Below, one piece after another: positions 38,160 through 46,471 of a stretch of 64,000 nucleotides of DNA. The notes under the pieces were generated by a model that saw only the letters and a list, made by a program, of their open reading frames with translations, ran no database searches and was not told where the DNA came from. Position 1 is the stretch's first letter. Every line of letters starts with the position of its first letter. Source of the DNA: Pelagomonas calceolata (Eukaryota; Sar; Pelagophyceae; Pelagomonadales; Pelagomonadaceae); the NCBI GenBank assembly GCA_918797485.1, contig CAKKNE010000006.1:372001-436000 (forward strand). The letters are read 5' to 3'. The position numbers and the translations under genes were made by a program.

Positions 38160-38318
38160 GGCTAGGACGGAGAGCTGTCTGGTGACTGGCCGCCTGACGA
38201 GTCGCAGCGCGGACAGACGCACCGCCAGCGCCAGCGCGGCGATGGCGTAGTAGTGTCTAATTTTGAATTTGCGCAGCGATGCGCAAGAGCTGCGCTTGCG
38301 ATGCGGCTGGCGCGAGAA

Positions 38319-38342
38319 GCTAGCGACCTGTAACATACTAGC
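38319..38342 (-). promoter_or_regulatory. 24-bp GCTAGTGT...CGCTAGC motif, copy b
   Basis: Reverse strand reads GCTAGTATGTTACAG then GTCGCTAGC. It lies 160 bp from the AP endonuclease ATG and about 85 bp before the divergent TPR-ankyrin ATG. Confidence 0.55.
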
Positions 38343-38425
38343 AAATCGGGGAGTGTTCCAAAGATCGGGAACGCTGCCCTTTAGGAACTGCAGCGACTAT
38401 CGCGCAGTTGCTATAGCTCACAAAA

Positions 38426-40843
38426 ATGCGAGCACATCTCGTGCGGCGCCTGGTCCACGCCCGACGCGGGCAGCATCTGAACCGCTCCGCACTGGCAGCC
38501 ATGCCTTCCTCTGCTTCGGCCTGGCACGTGGCGACGCCATGGGTGAACGCGCGAGCTCCACTCGCCACCAACCTCGCAGCGGCGGCGTCTTGTCGACGGG
38601 CGTTCAGCACCGACATAGATGCGCGCATCGCCGCCGAGAACAAGTCCCTCCAGGCGCGAGATATGGAAAAGAGCGACCCCGATGGCGCAATGGCGCTCTA
38701 TCGTGAAGTGCTAAAGGACTACGCTAAGCTCAGGGATGCATACGTGGGCCTCGGCGACTATGCCAACGCGAGAGACGTCCTGGAGCGTGCTGTCGCGATC
38801 GAGGAGCGGGCGTACGGCCGCGACCACCCGACAGTGGCCCTCACGCTGACAACCCTCGGGTGCGCGTACGTCGACTCAGGCGACCACGCCAAGGCGCGAG
38901 AGGTCATGGTTCGCGCGCTCGCAATCTTTGAGCGGGAGTTCGGCCGCGATAGCACGTTTGTGGCCACCACGCTGACGAACCTCGGGATCGCGTACGGCTA
39001 CTTAGGCGACCAGGCGAAGAAAAGAGACATGCTGGAGCGCGCGCTGCCGATCCAGGAGCGGGAGTACGGCCGCGACAGCACGCAAGTGGCCACCACGCTG
39101 ACGAACCTCGGGAACGCGCACAGCCAATTAGGCGACCACGCGAAGGCACAACACATGCTGGAGCGCGCGCTTGCGATCTTTGAGCGGGAGTACGGCCGCA
39201 ACCACACGAATGTGGCCCGGGCGCTGAATGGCCTCGGGTGCATGTACGGCGCTTTAGGCGACCACGCCAAGGCGCGAGAGGTCCTGGTTCGCGCGCTCGC
39301 GATCGACGAGCAAGCGCACGGGCCCGATCATCCCAGCACGAAGCAGACCAAGGAGAATCTCGCCAACGTGCAAGCCGACTTAGAGTTCCCGCTGCGCGCT
39401 GCGGCAAAGAGAGGCGACGTCGACGCTATGACTCAGCTCCTGGACGAAGGCGCCAAGGTCAATGTGACGATTCAGAACGGCCAGACGCCGCTCTATATCG
39501 CGTGCGAGCAGGGCCAGATCGACGCGGCGCGGCTGTTGTTAGATAAAGGCGCGGAAATAGACCGCGCGAACGAGCAGGGCGCGACGCCGCTGCTCGTCAC
39601 GTGCGCTTACGGCCACGTCGATGCGGCGCGGCTGTTGCTGGAGAAAGGCGCAGAGGTCGATCGGGCGGACAAGAACGGGCAGACGCCGCTGTACCTCGCC
39701 TGCGCTCTCGGCCACGTCGACGTGGCGCGGATATTGCTGGAAAAGGGTGCCGACGTTGATCGGGCGACGGAGAACGGAGCGACGCCGCTGCTCGTCGCCT
39801 GCCATCAGGACCACGTCGACGCGGCGCGGCTGTTGCTGGAGAAAGGCGCAGAGGTCGATCGGGCGGACAAGAACGGGCAGACGCCGCTGTACATTGCCTG
39901 CCAGAAGGGCCACGTCGACGCAGCGCGGTTGTTGTTAGATAAAGGCGCGGCGGCCGATCGGGCGAATAAGAACGGTGTGACGCCGCTATGGACCGCCTGC
40001 TACTGTGGCCAAGTCGACGCGGTGCGGCTGTTGCTAGATAAAGGCGCGGCGGTCGATCGGGCGTCTGAGGACCGTGGGACGCCGCTGCACGTCGCCTGCC
40101 ATCAGGGCCACGTCGACGTGGCGCGGCTGCTGCTGGACAAGGGCACGGAGGTCAATCGGGTGGGCAAGGACGGTGCGACTCCGCTGTACCTCGCCTGCCA
40201 GAACGGCCATGTCGACGCGGTGCGACTATTGCTGGAGAAAGGCGCGGAGGTCGACCGGGCGGAGAAGCAAGGTGCGACGCCGCTGTTCATCACCTGCCAG
40301 CAGGGCCAGGTCGATGCGGCGCGGTTATTGCTGGACAACGACGCGGAGGTCGATCGGGCGGCGGAGGACGGCCGGACGCCGCTATGGACCGCCTGCTACG
40401 AGGGCCACGTCGACGCTGCGCGGCTGCTGCTGGACAACGGCGCGGCGGTCGATCGGGCGCAAAAGCAGGGCGCGACGCCGCTGCTCGTCGCGTGCTACAA
40501 CGGCCACGTCGACGCGGCGCGGCTGTTGCTAGATAAAGGCGCGGATATCAATCGGGCGACGGAGGACGGTGCGACGCCGCTGTCCATCGCTTGCCAGAAC
40601 GGCCACGTCGACGTGGCGCGTATGTTGCTAGACAAGGGCACGGAGGTCAATCGGGTGGGCAAGGACGGTGCGACTCCGCTGTACCTCGCCTGCCAGAACG
40701 GCCATGTCGACGCGGTGCGACTATTGCTGGAGAAAGGCGCGGAGGTCGATCGGGCGAGGGAGGACGGAGCGACGCCGCTGTCCATCGCGAAAAGCAAAGG
40801 CCACTCGTCCATCGTCGCGCTCCTCGGGGAGCATCAGAAGTGA
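38426..40843 (+). CDS. TPR and ankyrin repeat protein, possibly mitochondrial
   Basis: 805 residues. The N-terminus is arginine-rich and ends SCRRAFSTDIDAR, which resembles a mitochondrial presequence with an R-x-F/S cleavage region (inference). Residues of about 85-315 are five or six 42-residue kinesin-light-chain-type TPRs (ALAIFEREYGRNHTNVARAL, GDHAKAREVLVRALAIDEQA). From about 320 to the end come 15 ankyrin repeats, each 33 residues and exactly 99 bp, of the form DGATPLYLACQNGHVDAVRL with LLEKGAEVDRA. Repeats 8-9 and 13-14 share a 119-bp identical block, so the array has expanded or been homogenised recently. It is a scaffold protein; partners unknown. Confidence 0.85.
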   Translation: MRAHLVRRLVHARRGQHLNRSALAAMPSSASAWHVATPWVNARAPLATNLAAAASCRRAFSTDIDARIAAENKSLQARDMEKSDPDGAMALYREVLKDYAKLRDAYVGLGDYANARDVLERAVAIEERAYGRDHPTVALTLTTLGCAYVDSGDHAKAREVMVRALAIFEREFGRDSTFVATTLTNLGIAYGYLGDQAKKRDMLERALPIQEREYGRDSTQVATTLTNLGNAHSQLGDHAKAQHMLERALAIFEREYGRNHTNVARALNGLGCMYGALGDHAKAREVLVRALAIDEQAHGPDHPSTKQTKENLANVQADLEFPLRAAAKRGDVDAMTQLLDEGAKVNVTIQNGQTPLYIACEQGQIDAARLLLDKGAEIDRANEQGATPLLVTCAYGHVDAARLLLEKGAEVDRADKNGQTPLYLACALGHVDVARILLEKGADVDRATENGATPLLVACHQDHVDAARLLLEKGAEVDRADKNGQTPLYIACQKGHVDAARLLLDKGAAADRANKNGVTPLWTACYCGQVDAVRLLLDKGAAVDRASEDRGTPLHVACHQGHVDVARLLLDKGTEVNRVGKDGATPLYLACQNGHVDAVRLLLEKGAEVDRAEKQGATPLFITCQQGQVDAARLLLDNDAEVDRAAEDGRTPLWTACYEGHVDAARLLLDNGAAVDRAQKQGATPLLVACYNGHVDAARLLLDKGADINRATEDGATPLSIACQNGHVDVARMLLDKGTEVNRVGKDGATPLYLACQNGHVDAVRLLLEKGAEVDRAREDGATPLSIAKSKGHSSIVALLGEHQK
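40136..40254 (+). repeat. 119-bp exact duplicate within the ankyrin array, copy 1
   Basis: Identical to 40631-40749, offset 495 bp, which is exactly five 99-bp ankyrin units. It covers the parts of repeats 8 and 9 that encode DKGTEVNRVGKDG to GAEVDR. Confidence 0.9.
40631..40749 (+). repeat. 119-bp exact duplicate within the ankyrin array, copy 2
   Basis: Second copy of 40136-40254, in repeats 13 and 14. Flanking repeats differ at silent and replacement sites, so the identity is local. Confidence 0.9.
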
Positions 40844-40990
40844 CTACACGCGGACGAACCTCGGGCCCAATCATCTTAACACGGAAAAGACCAACACAGA
40901 ACCTACTTACCAACTGGCTCCTGAACACGACGGCCGACGAGAGTTTTCTACCTCCCTTTTAGGCCACTTAATTTCATCTAGTTCTATGTA

Positions 40991-42127
40991 CTACTTACCC
41001 GCCGACGACGCGTTGAGCGCCGCCAGCCTGGCCAGCGCCGTCCGAAAACACCCGAGGTTGTAGTCGATCAGGTCCCGCTTCTCGAGGTTCTCCGTCCTGA
41101 GTAAGCAAACTAACGCCAAATTGCGATCAACTTCATCCAAGACCAGAGCCATGCCGTTCGACAGCTGGATCGACGCGGCATTGGACCGCGTTTGCTTCGG
41201 CTCCTCCTCTCGGACAGGCGTATCCTCTTCAGAGGGTTCCGGCTGTTGGGTTTTATCAGGGGCATATATGGACGCGACGTCGAGCACGACGTCGATGGCG
41301 TCGGCGCACAGCTCGTACGAGGCCGAGTCCACAGGGGCACTATCCGTGGCCACATAAACTTTGGACGCCACGTCAAACAGGAACGACTTCTCCATGTCGC
41401 AGGCCGTCACGAGCGCGTCGAGCATCTTTCTCAATACAATTCTCTGGGGCACTAATGCCCTCGACACAAGCTTGGAAAACGCCTCAAAAACAGAATGGTC
41501 ATATATAGACGTGAGAGAAAAAGCAGCGCCCGCCAGACAGTCGTCCGCATACGCCTGGGCCTGCTGGGGGTCGACGGTTTCGTCACTGCCATGGGCATAC
41601 AACTCCGCAAGTTCCGCGCGCGCGCACGCTTCCACCTCCCGCCGACAATCCAACTTCTGCTCCTCGCTCAGGAAGTGGTCGCCATCCACCTTGTGGACGA
41701 AGACCTCGAGTTGCACCCTGGGATTAGCTGCTTTGGCCGCAGCAGCGACCTCCGCTAGTCGAGCACATTCGGAGTACGGGTCCGCCTCGGCGTCGACCAC
41801 GTACGCCAAGACGACGCACCGCCCGAACAAGTCGCGCGGCGTCATCTGCGCGTCGCGCCACCGCAATTCGCTCAAGTCCCTATCTCCCGGAACGTCGAAA
41901 ATGCTGAAATGTACTAAATCGCTGTTGGCCACCAATCGTAAAGTGGGCTGCGCCGTCGACGGGACGAAGAGCGTCTCGTGGGGGCTCATCTTGCCGAAGA
42001 CGACGCGCGCCATGGACGTTTTACCCGAGCGGCGCGAGCCCATGAGCACGATGCGCGGGGCGCGCTCGGCCCGTTCGTTGTCGCCCTCGGAAGGTGTCGC
42101 CGGCCAGCGCTCGAGGTTGGCGTACAT
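40991..42127 (-). CDS. RagC/RagD-type GTPase (Gtr2)
   Basis: 378 residues. Heterodimeric Rag GTPase subunit that recruits TORC1 to the lysosome or vacuole in response to amino acids. The P-loop is IVLMGSRRSGKTSMARVVFG, followed by KMSPHETLFVPSTAQPTLRL, a switch-II region FSIFDVPGDRDLSEL (the RagC-type DxPG), and HKVDGDHFLSEEQKLDCRRE, the RagC-specific replacement of NKxD by HKVD. The C-terminal half has the roadblock-like dimerisation fold (FLFDVASKVYVATDS, MALVLDEVDRNLALVCLL). Length and motifs favour RagC/D over RagA/B. Diverges from the TBC gene across about 390 bp. Confidence 0.92.
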   Translation of the reverse strand: MYANLERWPATPSEGDNERAERAPRIVLMGSRRSGKTSMARVVFGKMSPHETLFVPSTAQPTLRLVANSDLVHFSIFDVPGDRDLSELRWRDAQMTPRDLFGRCVVLAYVVDAEADPYSECARLAEVAAAAKAANPRVQLEVFVHKVDGDHFLSEEQKLDCRREVEACARAELAELYAHGSDETVDPQQAQAYADDCLAGAAFSLTSIYDHSVFEAFSKLVSRALVPQRIVLRKMLDALVTACDMEKSFLFDVASKVYVATDSAPVDSASYELCADAIDVVLDVASIYAPDKTQQPEPSEEDTPVREEEPKQTRSNAASIQLSNGMALVLDEVDRNLALVCLLRTENLEKRDLIDYNLGCFRTALARLAALNASSAGK

Positions 42128-42290
42128 GTTTTTGTGTGGTGCTGCTGGTTTGAGTGCCCACGGTGCGCGGCGACGGCGCGCGATGCTCCAGCGAATTAGG
42201 CTCGACGGTAGGCTGCCAGAGGCTTGTCTACGCGTGCAGAGCTGTGCAGGAACGCTTGCGGCGGCGTGTCTTTTGTGTTTTTGCCTGCTG

Positions 42291-42314
42291 GCTAGTGTGT
42301 TACATGCCGCTAGC
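42291..42314 (+). promoter_or_regulatory. 24-bp GCTAGTGT...CGCTAGC motif, copy c
   Basis: Reads GCTAGTGTGTTACATG then CCGCTAGC. It is 164 bp from the RagC/D ATG and 206 bp from the divergent TBC ATG. Confidence 0.55.
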
Positions 42315-42519
42315 TGTGGTTTTGCGCGACGCGCGCACGGGACGAAGACCAGCCTTCAGCGCTCTCCGAAGCTCGCGCGGTACTTTATAGATCGCTCGAA
42401 ACGGCCTTGGCCTCGTACGGCTGCGCCAGGCGGAGTCCGGCTGGGTAGCTCTCCCAAGCTCAAAAGTGCCAAAAAACAGCGCGGACAAACGCATAGCTGG
42501 AAAATAGAGCTAAAAAACA

Positions 42520-44876
42520 ATGGCCGATGACGCAGCACCACAAGCGGAAGCGCCAGAACCTACTGCCGAGCCGAACGCGGATGCCGCAAACGAGCCGGCG
42601 CGTGCGATACCGCAGCCGCGCCCGACGGCCTGGGTCACGGGCGGCGGCGCCCTGACCTACGCGCGGCCGGTCCCGGACGTGGACGAGGCCTCCGCGGACG
42701 CCGAGCTACACTCCGCGCGGGCAGCCGCCACGCCGACCGCGGACGACGACGCCGACGACTCGCGGGAGGGACTGGACGACGATGCCACAAGCACGGACAG
42801 CGACACGGACAGCGACGGCGACGAGGCGGCCTGGGCCGCCGCCGATGGGTTAACAGAAGACCACCGCGCGTTGCGGGTCCAGGGCCTCGCGTGGGACGGC
42901 GTTCCACAAAATAGGCGGCGACGCGTCTGGCTGGAGCTCTCCGGAGCTTCAAGGAGGGCGGGCGACCCCACGGTGCCTCCTGACGAGCTGCGGCGGACGA
43001 CGGAGGAGCTTGAGAGTGTCGTAGGGAGTCGCGTCGCCGCAGATGTCAAACTCGACTGTGGACGGGGCGGCGGCCGGACGAATAGTCGAGAGCGCCTTGT
43101 GCTGCGGAGGGTGCTCCTCGCCGTCGCCGCGAAATACCCGGCGACGGGCTACGCCCAAGGGTTAAATGTGGTCGCCCAGACGCTCTTGGAATCTGTTGGT
43201 TGTGAAGAGTCTATCCTCTTCTGGCTCCTCGCGGAATTAGTTGATGGGAGATTAAAAGGATGGTGGGCCGGCGACTTCTCCGTGTCGTTGGGTTCAATAG
43301 CGTCGGCGCTGGGCAAGTGGTCCGCGCTGAACGGCGAGGACGAGTGCCTGCCGTCGTTTGCCACCACCTGGGCGCTGTCCCTCTTCGGCCAGCACGCGGG
43401 GAAGCCGACGCCCAAACCTTTCAGGAGGGCCTGCCTCGACGCGATATTGTGTTCGAACGAGGGCGGCGTGCAAGCCGTCCTCGGGATTGCATTGGCGGCC
43501 GCGGACGTCGTACAAAGGTGTCCCTCAGAAGACATGGTCGGGCGGGGCTTGGCCGTCGCGCGGGCCTTCTCAAATGAAAGACGCCAGGTGCTCCTCGAAG
43601 CGAGTCGCCTCGCGCGGACGGCGCTCGTCGAGGTCGAGCCGAACCAATTGTTGTTTGACGCGCCGTCGGAGTTCTTCTGGTTACATACGGCGCGGCGCGT
43701 CGCCGAGGCGCGACTGGCACCCGTCGAACAAGCTGTTGAGACCGCGGCTCCATCATTATACGCGACGACCGCCTCTGCCAGAAAGGCAGCGGACCGCAGT
43801 CTCGCCCACGACGAGAAGCCGCTGCTGCTGATTCTTGGAGACGCTTCATCAGCGGACGCCTGCGCCTACGTGGCGGCGGAGCTGCTCGGCGTCGACAACG
43901 AGCGATCGCCGCCGGTGGAGGAAACGGACGAGCCAAGCTGTAACCCGGGCGCGGCCCCCGGCAACGTGCGCTACCGCTGGGGCGACGCCGCGATCGACTC
44001 CGTTTCGTCCTTCGGCGTGCCGGTGCGCTCGCGGCCGACGGCCGCGCTCCGGCGCGTCGACGCGGCCGTCGTCGTCGACGCCGAGGTCGCGCAGAAGTTA
44101 CTCGCCGAAGCAGACGGCGTCATCTTCGTGATCGACGCGTCGGCCGAGCTGCCAACGCCTGCGTGGAAACCAACCCGTGATTGTGTGCCGCTGATATTTG
44201 ATTTCCACACAGGTCGACGCCCTGGCGCCGGCAGAGCGCGCCCGTCGAGCGGGCCGCCTTCGCTTCGATGGACGCGGGCGGGCCCCAAGTCCGCGTCGTC
44301 TGCGTGACGACGGGCGCCGGCGACGGCGACGACGAGGTTGCTAACCACTGGAACGCGCGCGGGACCCAGGCCGCCTTCCGCACAGCGGGCACGGCCCTCG
44401 CCGCCGCGGGCGCGCGGACCGCGCGGCCGCTGCCGGCCTTCGGGGTCCTCGGCGTCTCCTCAAAAACGACGCGTGCCGAACTGCGGGCCCTGTCGAAGCT
44501 CGTCGACGGCCTGCCCGCGGCGTGTGCCGAGAAGGCCGTCGCGGCGTTACTGGCGCGCTGCGATTGCGTGAGGGCGGTCGCGACGACGCTCGACGCCCTC
44601 GCCGCGACGCCGCCGTCGCGGCTCTACCGGTGGAGCAGCGCGCTGATCGGGCTCGTGACGCCGGAGACCGTCGCGCCGATCCTAGACGAGGCCTCCGCCT
44701 ACCGCGCGATGCCGGACGACGCCCGGCCGCCGCTCGCCGCGTCGGCGGCGGCGTGGGAGGGCCTGGATGGCACTCGGTTGGCGGCTTGGGCCGACGCTTC
44801 ACCAGCGCGGAAGCGCCTCGACCGGGCCCTCGACGTCGAGGCGCCGGCGATGCTCCGGGCGGCGCAGAAGCGCTGA
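42520..44876 (+). CDS. TBC-domain Rab GTPase-activating protein, one introner intron
   Basis: Exon 1 is 42520-44150 and exon 2 is 44213-44876; joined in phase 2 they give 764 residues. After an acidic, low-complexity N-terminus, a TBC domain spans about 115-370: LRVQGLAWDGVPQNRRRRVW, LVLRRVLLAVAAKYPATGYA, QGLNVVAQTLLESVGCEESI, FWLLAELVDGRLKGWW and TTWALSLFGQH. The catalytic arginine finger IPxxxRxxxW is represented by GVPQNRRRRVW and the Q finger by GYAQGLN. The C-terminal third has a small GTPase-like or adaptin-binding-like segment (KPLLLILGDASSADACAYVA, ADGVIFVIDASAEL) interrupted by the intron, then continues VRVVCVTTGAGDGDDEVANH. That domain is not identified with certainty. The donor is GC. 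Confidence 0.85.
44159..44212 (+). mobile_element. 54-bp introner in the TBC gene, GC-AG
   Basis: Starts CTGCGTGGAAACCAACCCG and ends GATATTTGATTTCCACACAG. Flanks GCCAACGC (44151-44158) and GTCGACGC (44213-44220) match at 6 of 8; the ancestral target GTCGACGC began with GT, and the 5' copy now begins GC. Frame-perfect splicing requires that GC as donor, giving AEL + STPWRR. The whole intron is 62 bp. Confidence 0.82.
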
Positions 44877-44924
44877 TTTTGTGTAGTTGTCCTAGGTATG
44901 ATGTCGTGTTAAGAAGGGGAGGAC

Positions 44925-45329
44925 CTATCCCTGCATGAGTCCCTGCAGCAGCGCGTGGCCCGAGAAGGGAGTAGGAGAAGGTTCCGCCGGCGCGGGCGCC
45001 GGCGCGGCGTCCTCGCGCGAGCGGCGCAGGGCCTCGGCGAGGTCTCGCGCCTCCTGCGCCGCCGAGACGGGGCCGGTCGCGAGCTGGCTCGTCTCGGACG
45101 GGGCCGGGGGCGGCATGCTCATGCGGACGTCGCCGTCGTCGTCATATCTCTGGGGCGTGCGCCGGCGCTTGTCCGGCGAGGGCGTGCGGCGCCGAATACC
45201 GGGCTTGTTCGAGTTGAACTCGTTGATGGCCTTGCGGTTCACCCTCCCGAACGTCGACTCCTGGACCCAGCGACCCAAGCACGGCTCGTTCGCCTCCATG
45301 GAGTGGGGCGTCGGCGGGAGGCGCGGCAT
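44925..45329 (-). CDS. Hypothetical basic/proline-rich small protein
   Basis: 134 residues from MPRLPPTPHSMEANEPCL at 45329. A conserved-looking core, LGRWVQESTFGRVNRKAINE followed by FNSNKPGIRRRTPSPDKRRR, precedes a disordered part and a helical end (AQEARDLAEALRRSREDAAP, FSGHALLQGLMQG). The RRTPSPDKRR segment resembles phosphorylated SP sites of nuclear proteins. No family recognised. Convergent with the TBC gene. Confidence 0.6.
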   Translation of the reverse strand: MPRLPPTPHSMEANEPCLGRWVQESTFGRVNRKAINEFNSNKPGIRRRTPSPDKRRRTPQRYDDDGDVRMSMPPPAPSETSQLATGPVSAAQEARDLAEALRRSREDAAPAPAPAEPSPTPFSGHALLQGLMQG

Positions 45330-45568
45330 CTTTGTTGTGGCTCTATGGAGATCGCGGCGGCGGCGATTGAGGCGCGTCGCGCGTCCGTAGCGTAACCGCT
45401 CGATTGATGGTGACCGGGTCACTCGGCTTTTTGGAGACCTTTGGGTTTCCCGCGGTCTTGAAACCGTGGCCCTGTCTATCAGTGATATGTCGGGCGTCTC
45501 GCGTACGTGCCGGATCGACGGGTACACACGCGCTAGACCTCCCAGAGCTTTTTTGCTCGAGTCTCGAA

Positions 45569-45592
45569 GCTAGCGTCCAGTAAGACACTAGC
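45569..45592 (-). promoter_or_regulatory. 24-bp GCTAGTGT...CGCTAGC motif, copy d
   Basis: Reverse strand reads GCTAGTGTCTTACTG then GACGCTAGC. Confidence 0.55.
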
Positions 45593-45693
45593 AAGCAGAG
45601 GCGTGATGAGTCAGTTCGACAATGAGCCAGTTTGAGGAGATCCCGTCCCCGGGTTGCGGCTTCCAGGGCTCCCGCGTTTAGGAAATCCCGCGC

Positions 45694-45717
45694 GCTAGCG
45701 GCCTGTAAGACACTAGC
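45694..45717 (-). promoter_or_regulatory. 24-bp GCTAGTGT...CGCTAGC motif, copy e
   Basis: Reverse strand reads GCTAGTGTCTTACAG then GCCGCTAGC, the copy closest to the consensus. Same orientation as copy d. Confidence 0.6.
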
Positions 45718-45886
45718 ACGCAGAGGCGGCCGCTTTGGCAGGCTCCTGCGCGCGGACAGTAAGCGTTTGAGGCACGCCACCGCTGCAGGGACTTTCTCTC
45801 TACACCCTCAACACGACAACTAACACGTATTGCTGCGGCCGCAAGCGTAAGCGGCTCAAAACCCACCGCTCTCCGGTAGCACAGCG

Positions 45887-46405
45887 ATGCCAGTCTTCGT
45901 AGCATACATCAAGGCGGACCTCGAGAACGTCGGCAGCGCGTCCGTCGACGTCGCGAGCGCCACGCTCACGATCGACGTGAAGCAGGGCCAGAGCGACGAG
46001 ACGCGCGAGTCGGTCACGATCTGTAGAGAGGACGAGGTGCCGCTCGACGGCAGCCGCGGCATCGCCAACTTAGTACTAAGTGACTGGAAGGCGAGCTGTT
46101 CCGTGCTGACCGCGGACGAATTCACGACGCGGTTCAAGAAGAAGAAGCAGGCGCTGGCCGAGACGCCGCGCCCCGTGACGGACGAGGACTCGGGGAGCTG
46201 GGTACCGCTCGTCGCCTTCGAAGCGCGAGGTTTAGATGTGGTGCGGTGGCGGCTGCGCGAGGGCGACGTCAGCGTGCGGTCGACGGCAGGCTACCCCTTC
46301 GAGGACGTCGACCTGTCGGACGGTGACTGGGCCGACTACGACGTCGAGGCCGACGCGCCCGTGGCTCTGTCGGATATCGAGACGAAGGTCGAGCTCGTGC
46401 GATGA
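45887..46405 (+). CDS. CXXC-zinc-binding protein (UPF0587/CZIB) homologue lacking the CXXC pairs
   Basis: 172 residues, close to the usual 160 of the eukaryotic UPF0587/C1orf123 family. Matching landmarks are the start MPVFVAYIKADLENV, the core REDEVPLDGSRGIANLVLSD, LVAFEARGLDVVRWRLREG, and the end GYPFEDVDLSDGDWADYDVE. In the family, two CXXC pairs bind zinc. Here the first position reads VKQGQSDE and the second DWKASCSV, so at most one of four cysteines remains. The fold is probably retained without zinc. It converges with the repeat-protein gene 66 bp away. Confidence 0.75.
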   Translation: MPVFVAYIKADLENVGSASVDVASATLTIDVKQGQSDETRESVTICREDEVPLDGSRGIANLVLSDWKASCSVLTADEFTTRFKKKKQALAETPRPVTDEDSGSWVPLVAFEARGLDVVRWRLREGDVSVRSTAGYPFEDVDLSDGDWADYDVEADAPVALSDIETKVELVR

Positions 46406-46471
46406 TAGGCAGGCGAGTAGGACTATTTAGGAACTTGCGAACGAACCGACCCCAGTCAGTCCCCGCGCGAG

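Larger units (their letters stand above)
45330..45886. promoter_or_regulatory. Divergent promoter region with two copies of the GCTAG motif
   Basis: About 560 bp between the hypothetical gene (minus) and the CZIB-like gene (plus). It holds two well-matched motif copies 125 bp apart at 45569-45592 and 45694-45717. Confidence 0.55.

Noticed and set aside
39539-40812. Several long minus-strand open frames under the ankyrin array.
   Set aside because: They are mirror frames produced by the 99-bp periodic, GC-rich repeat units and have no independent start or context.
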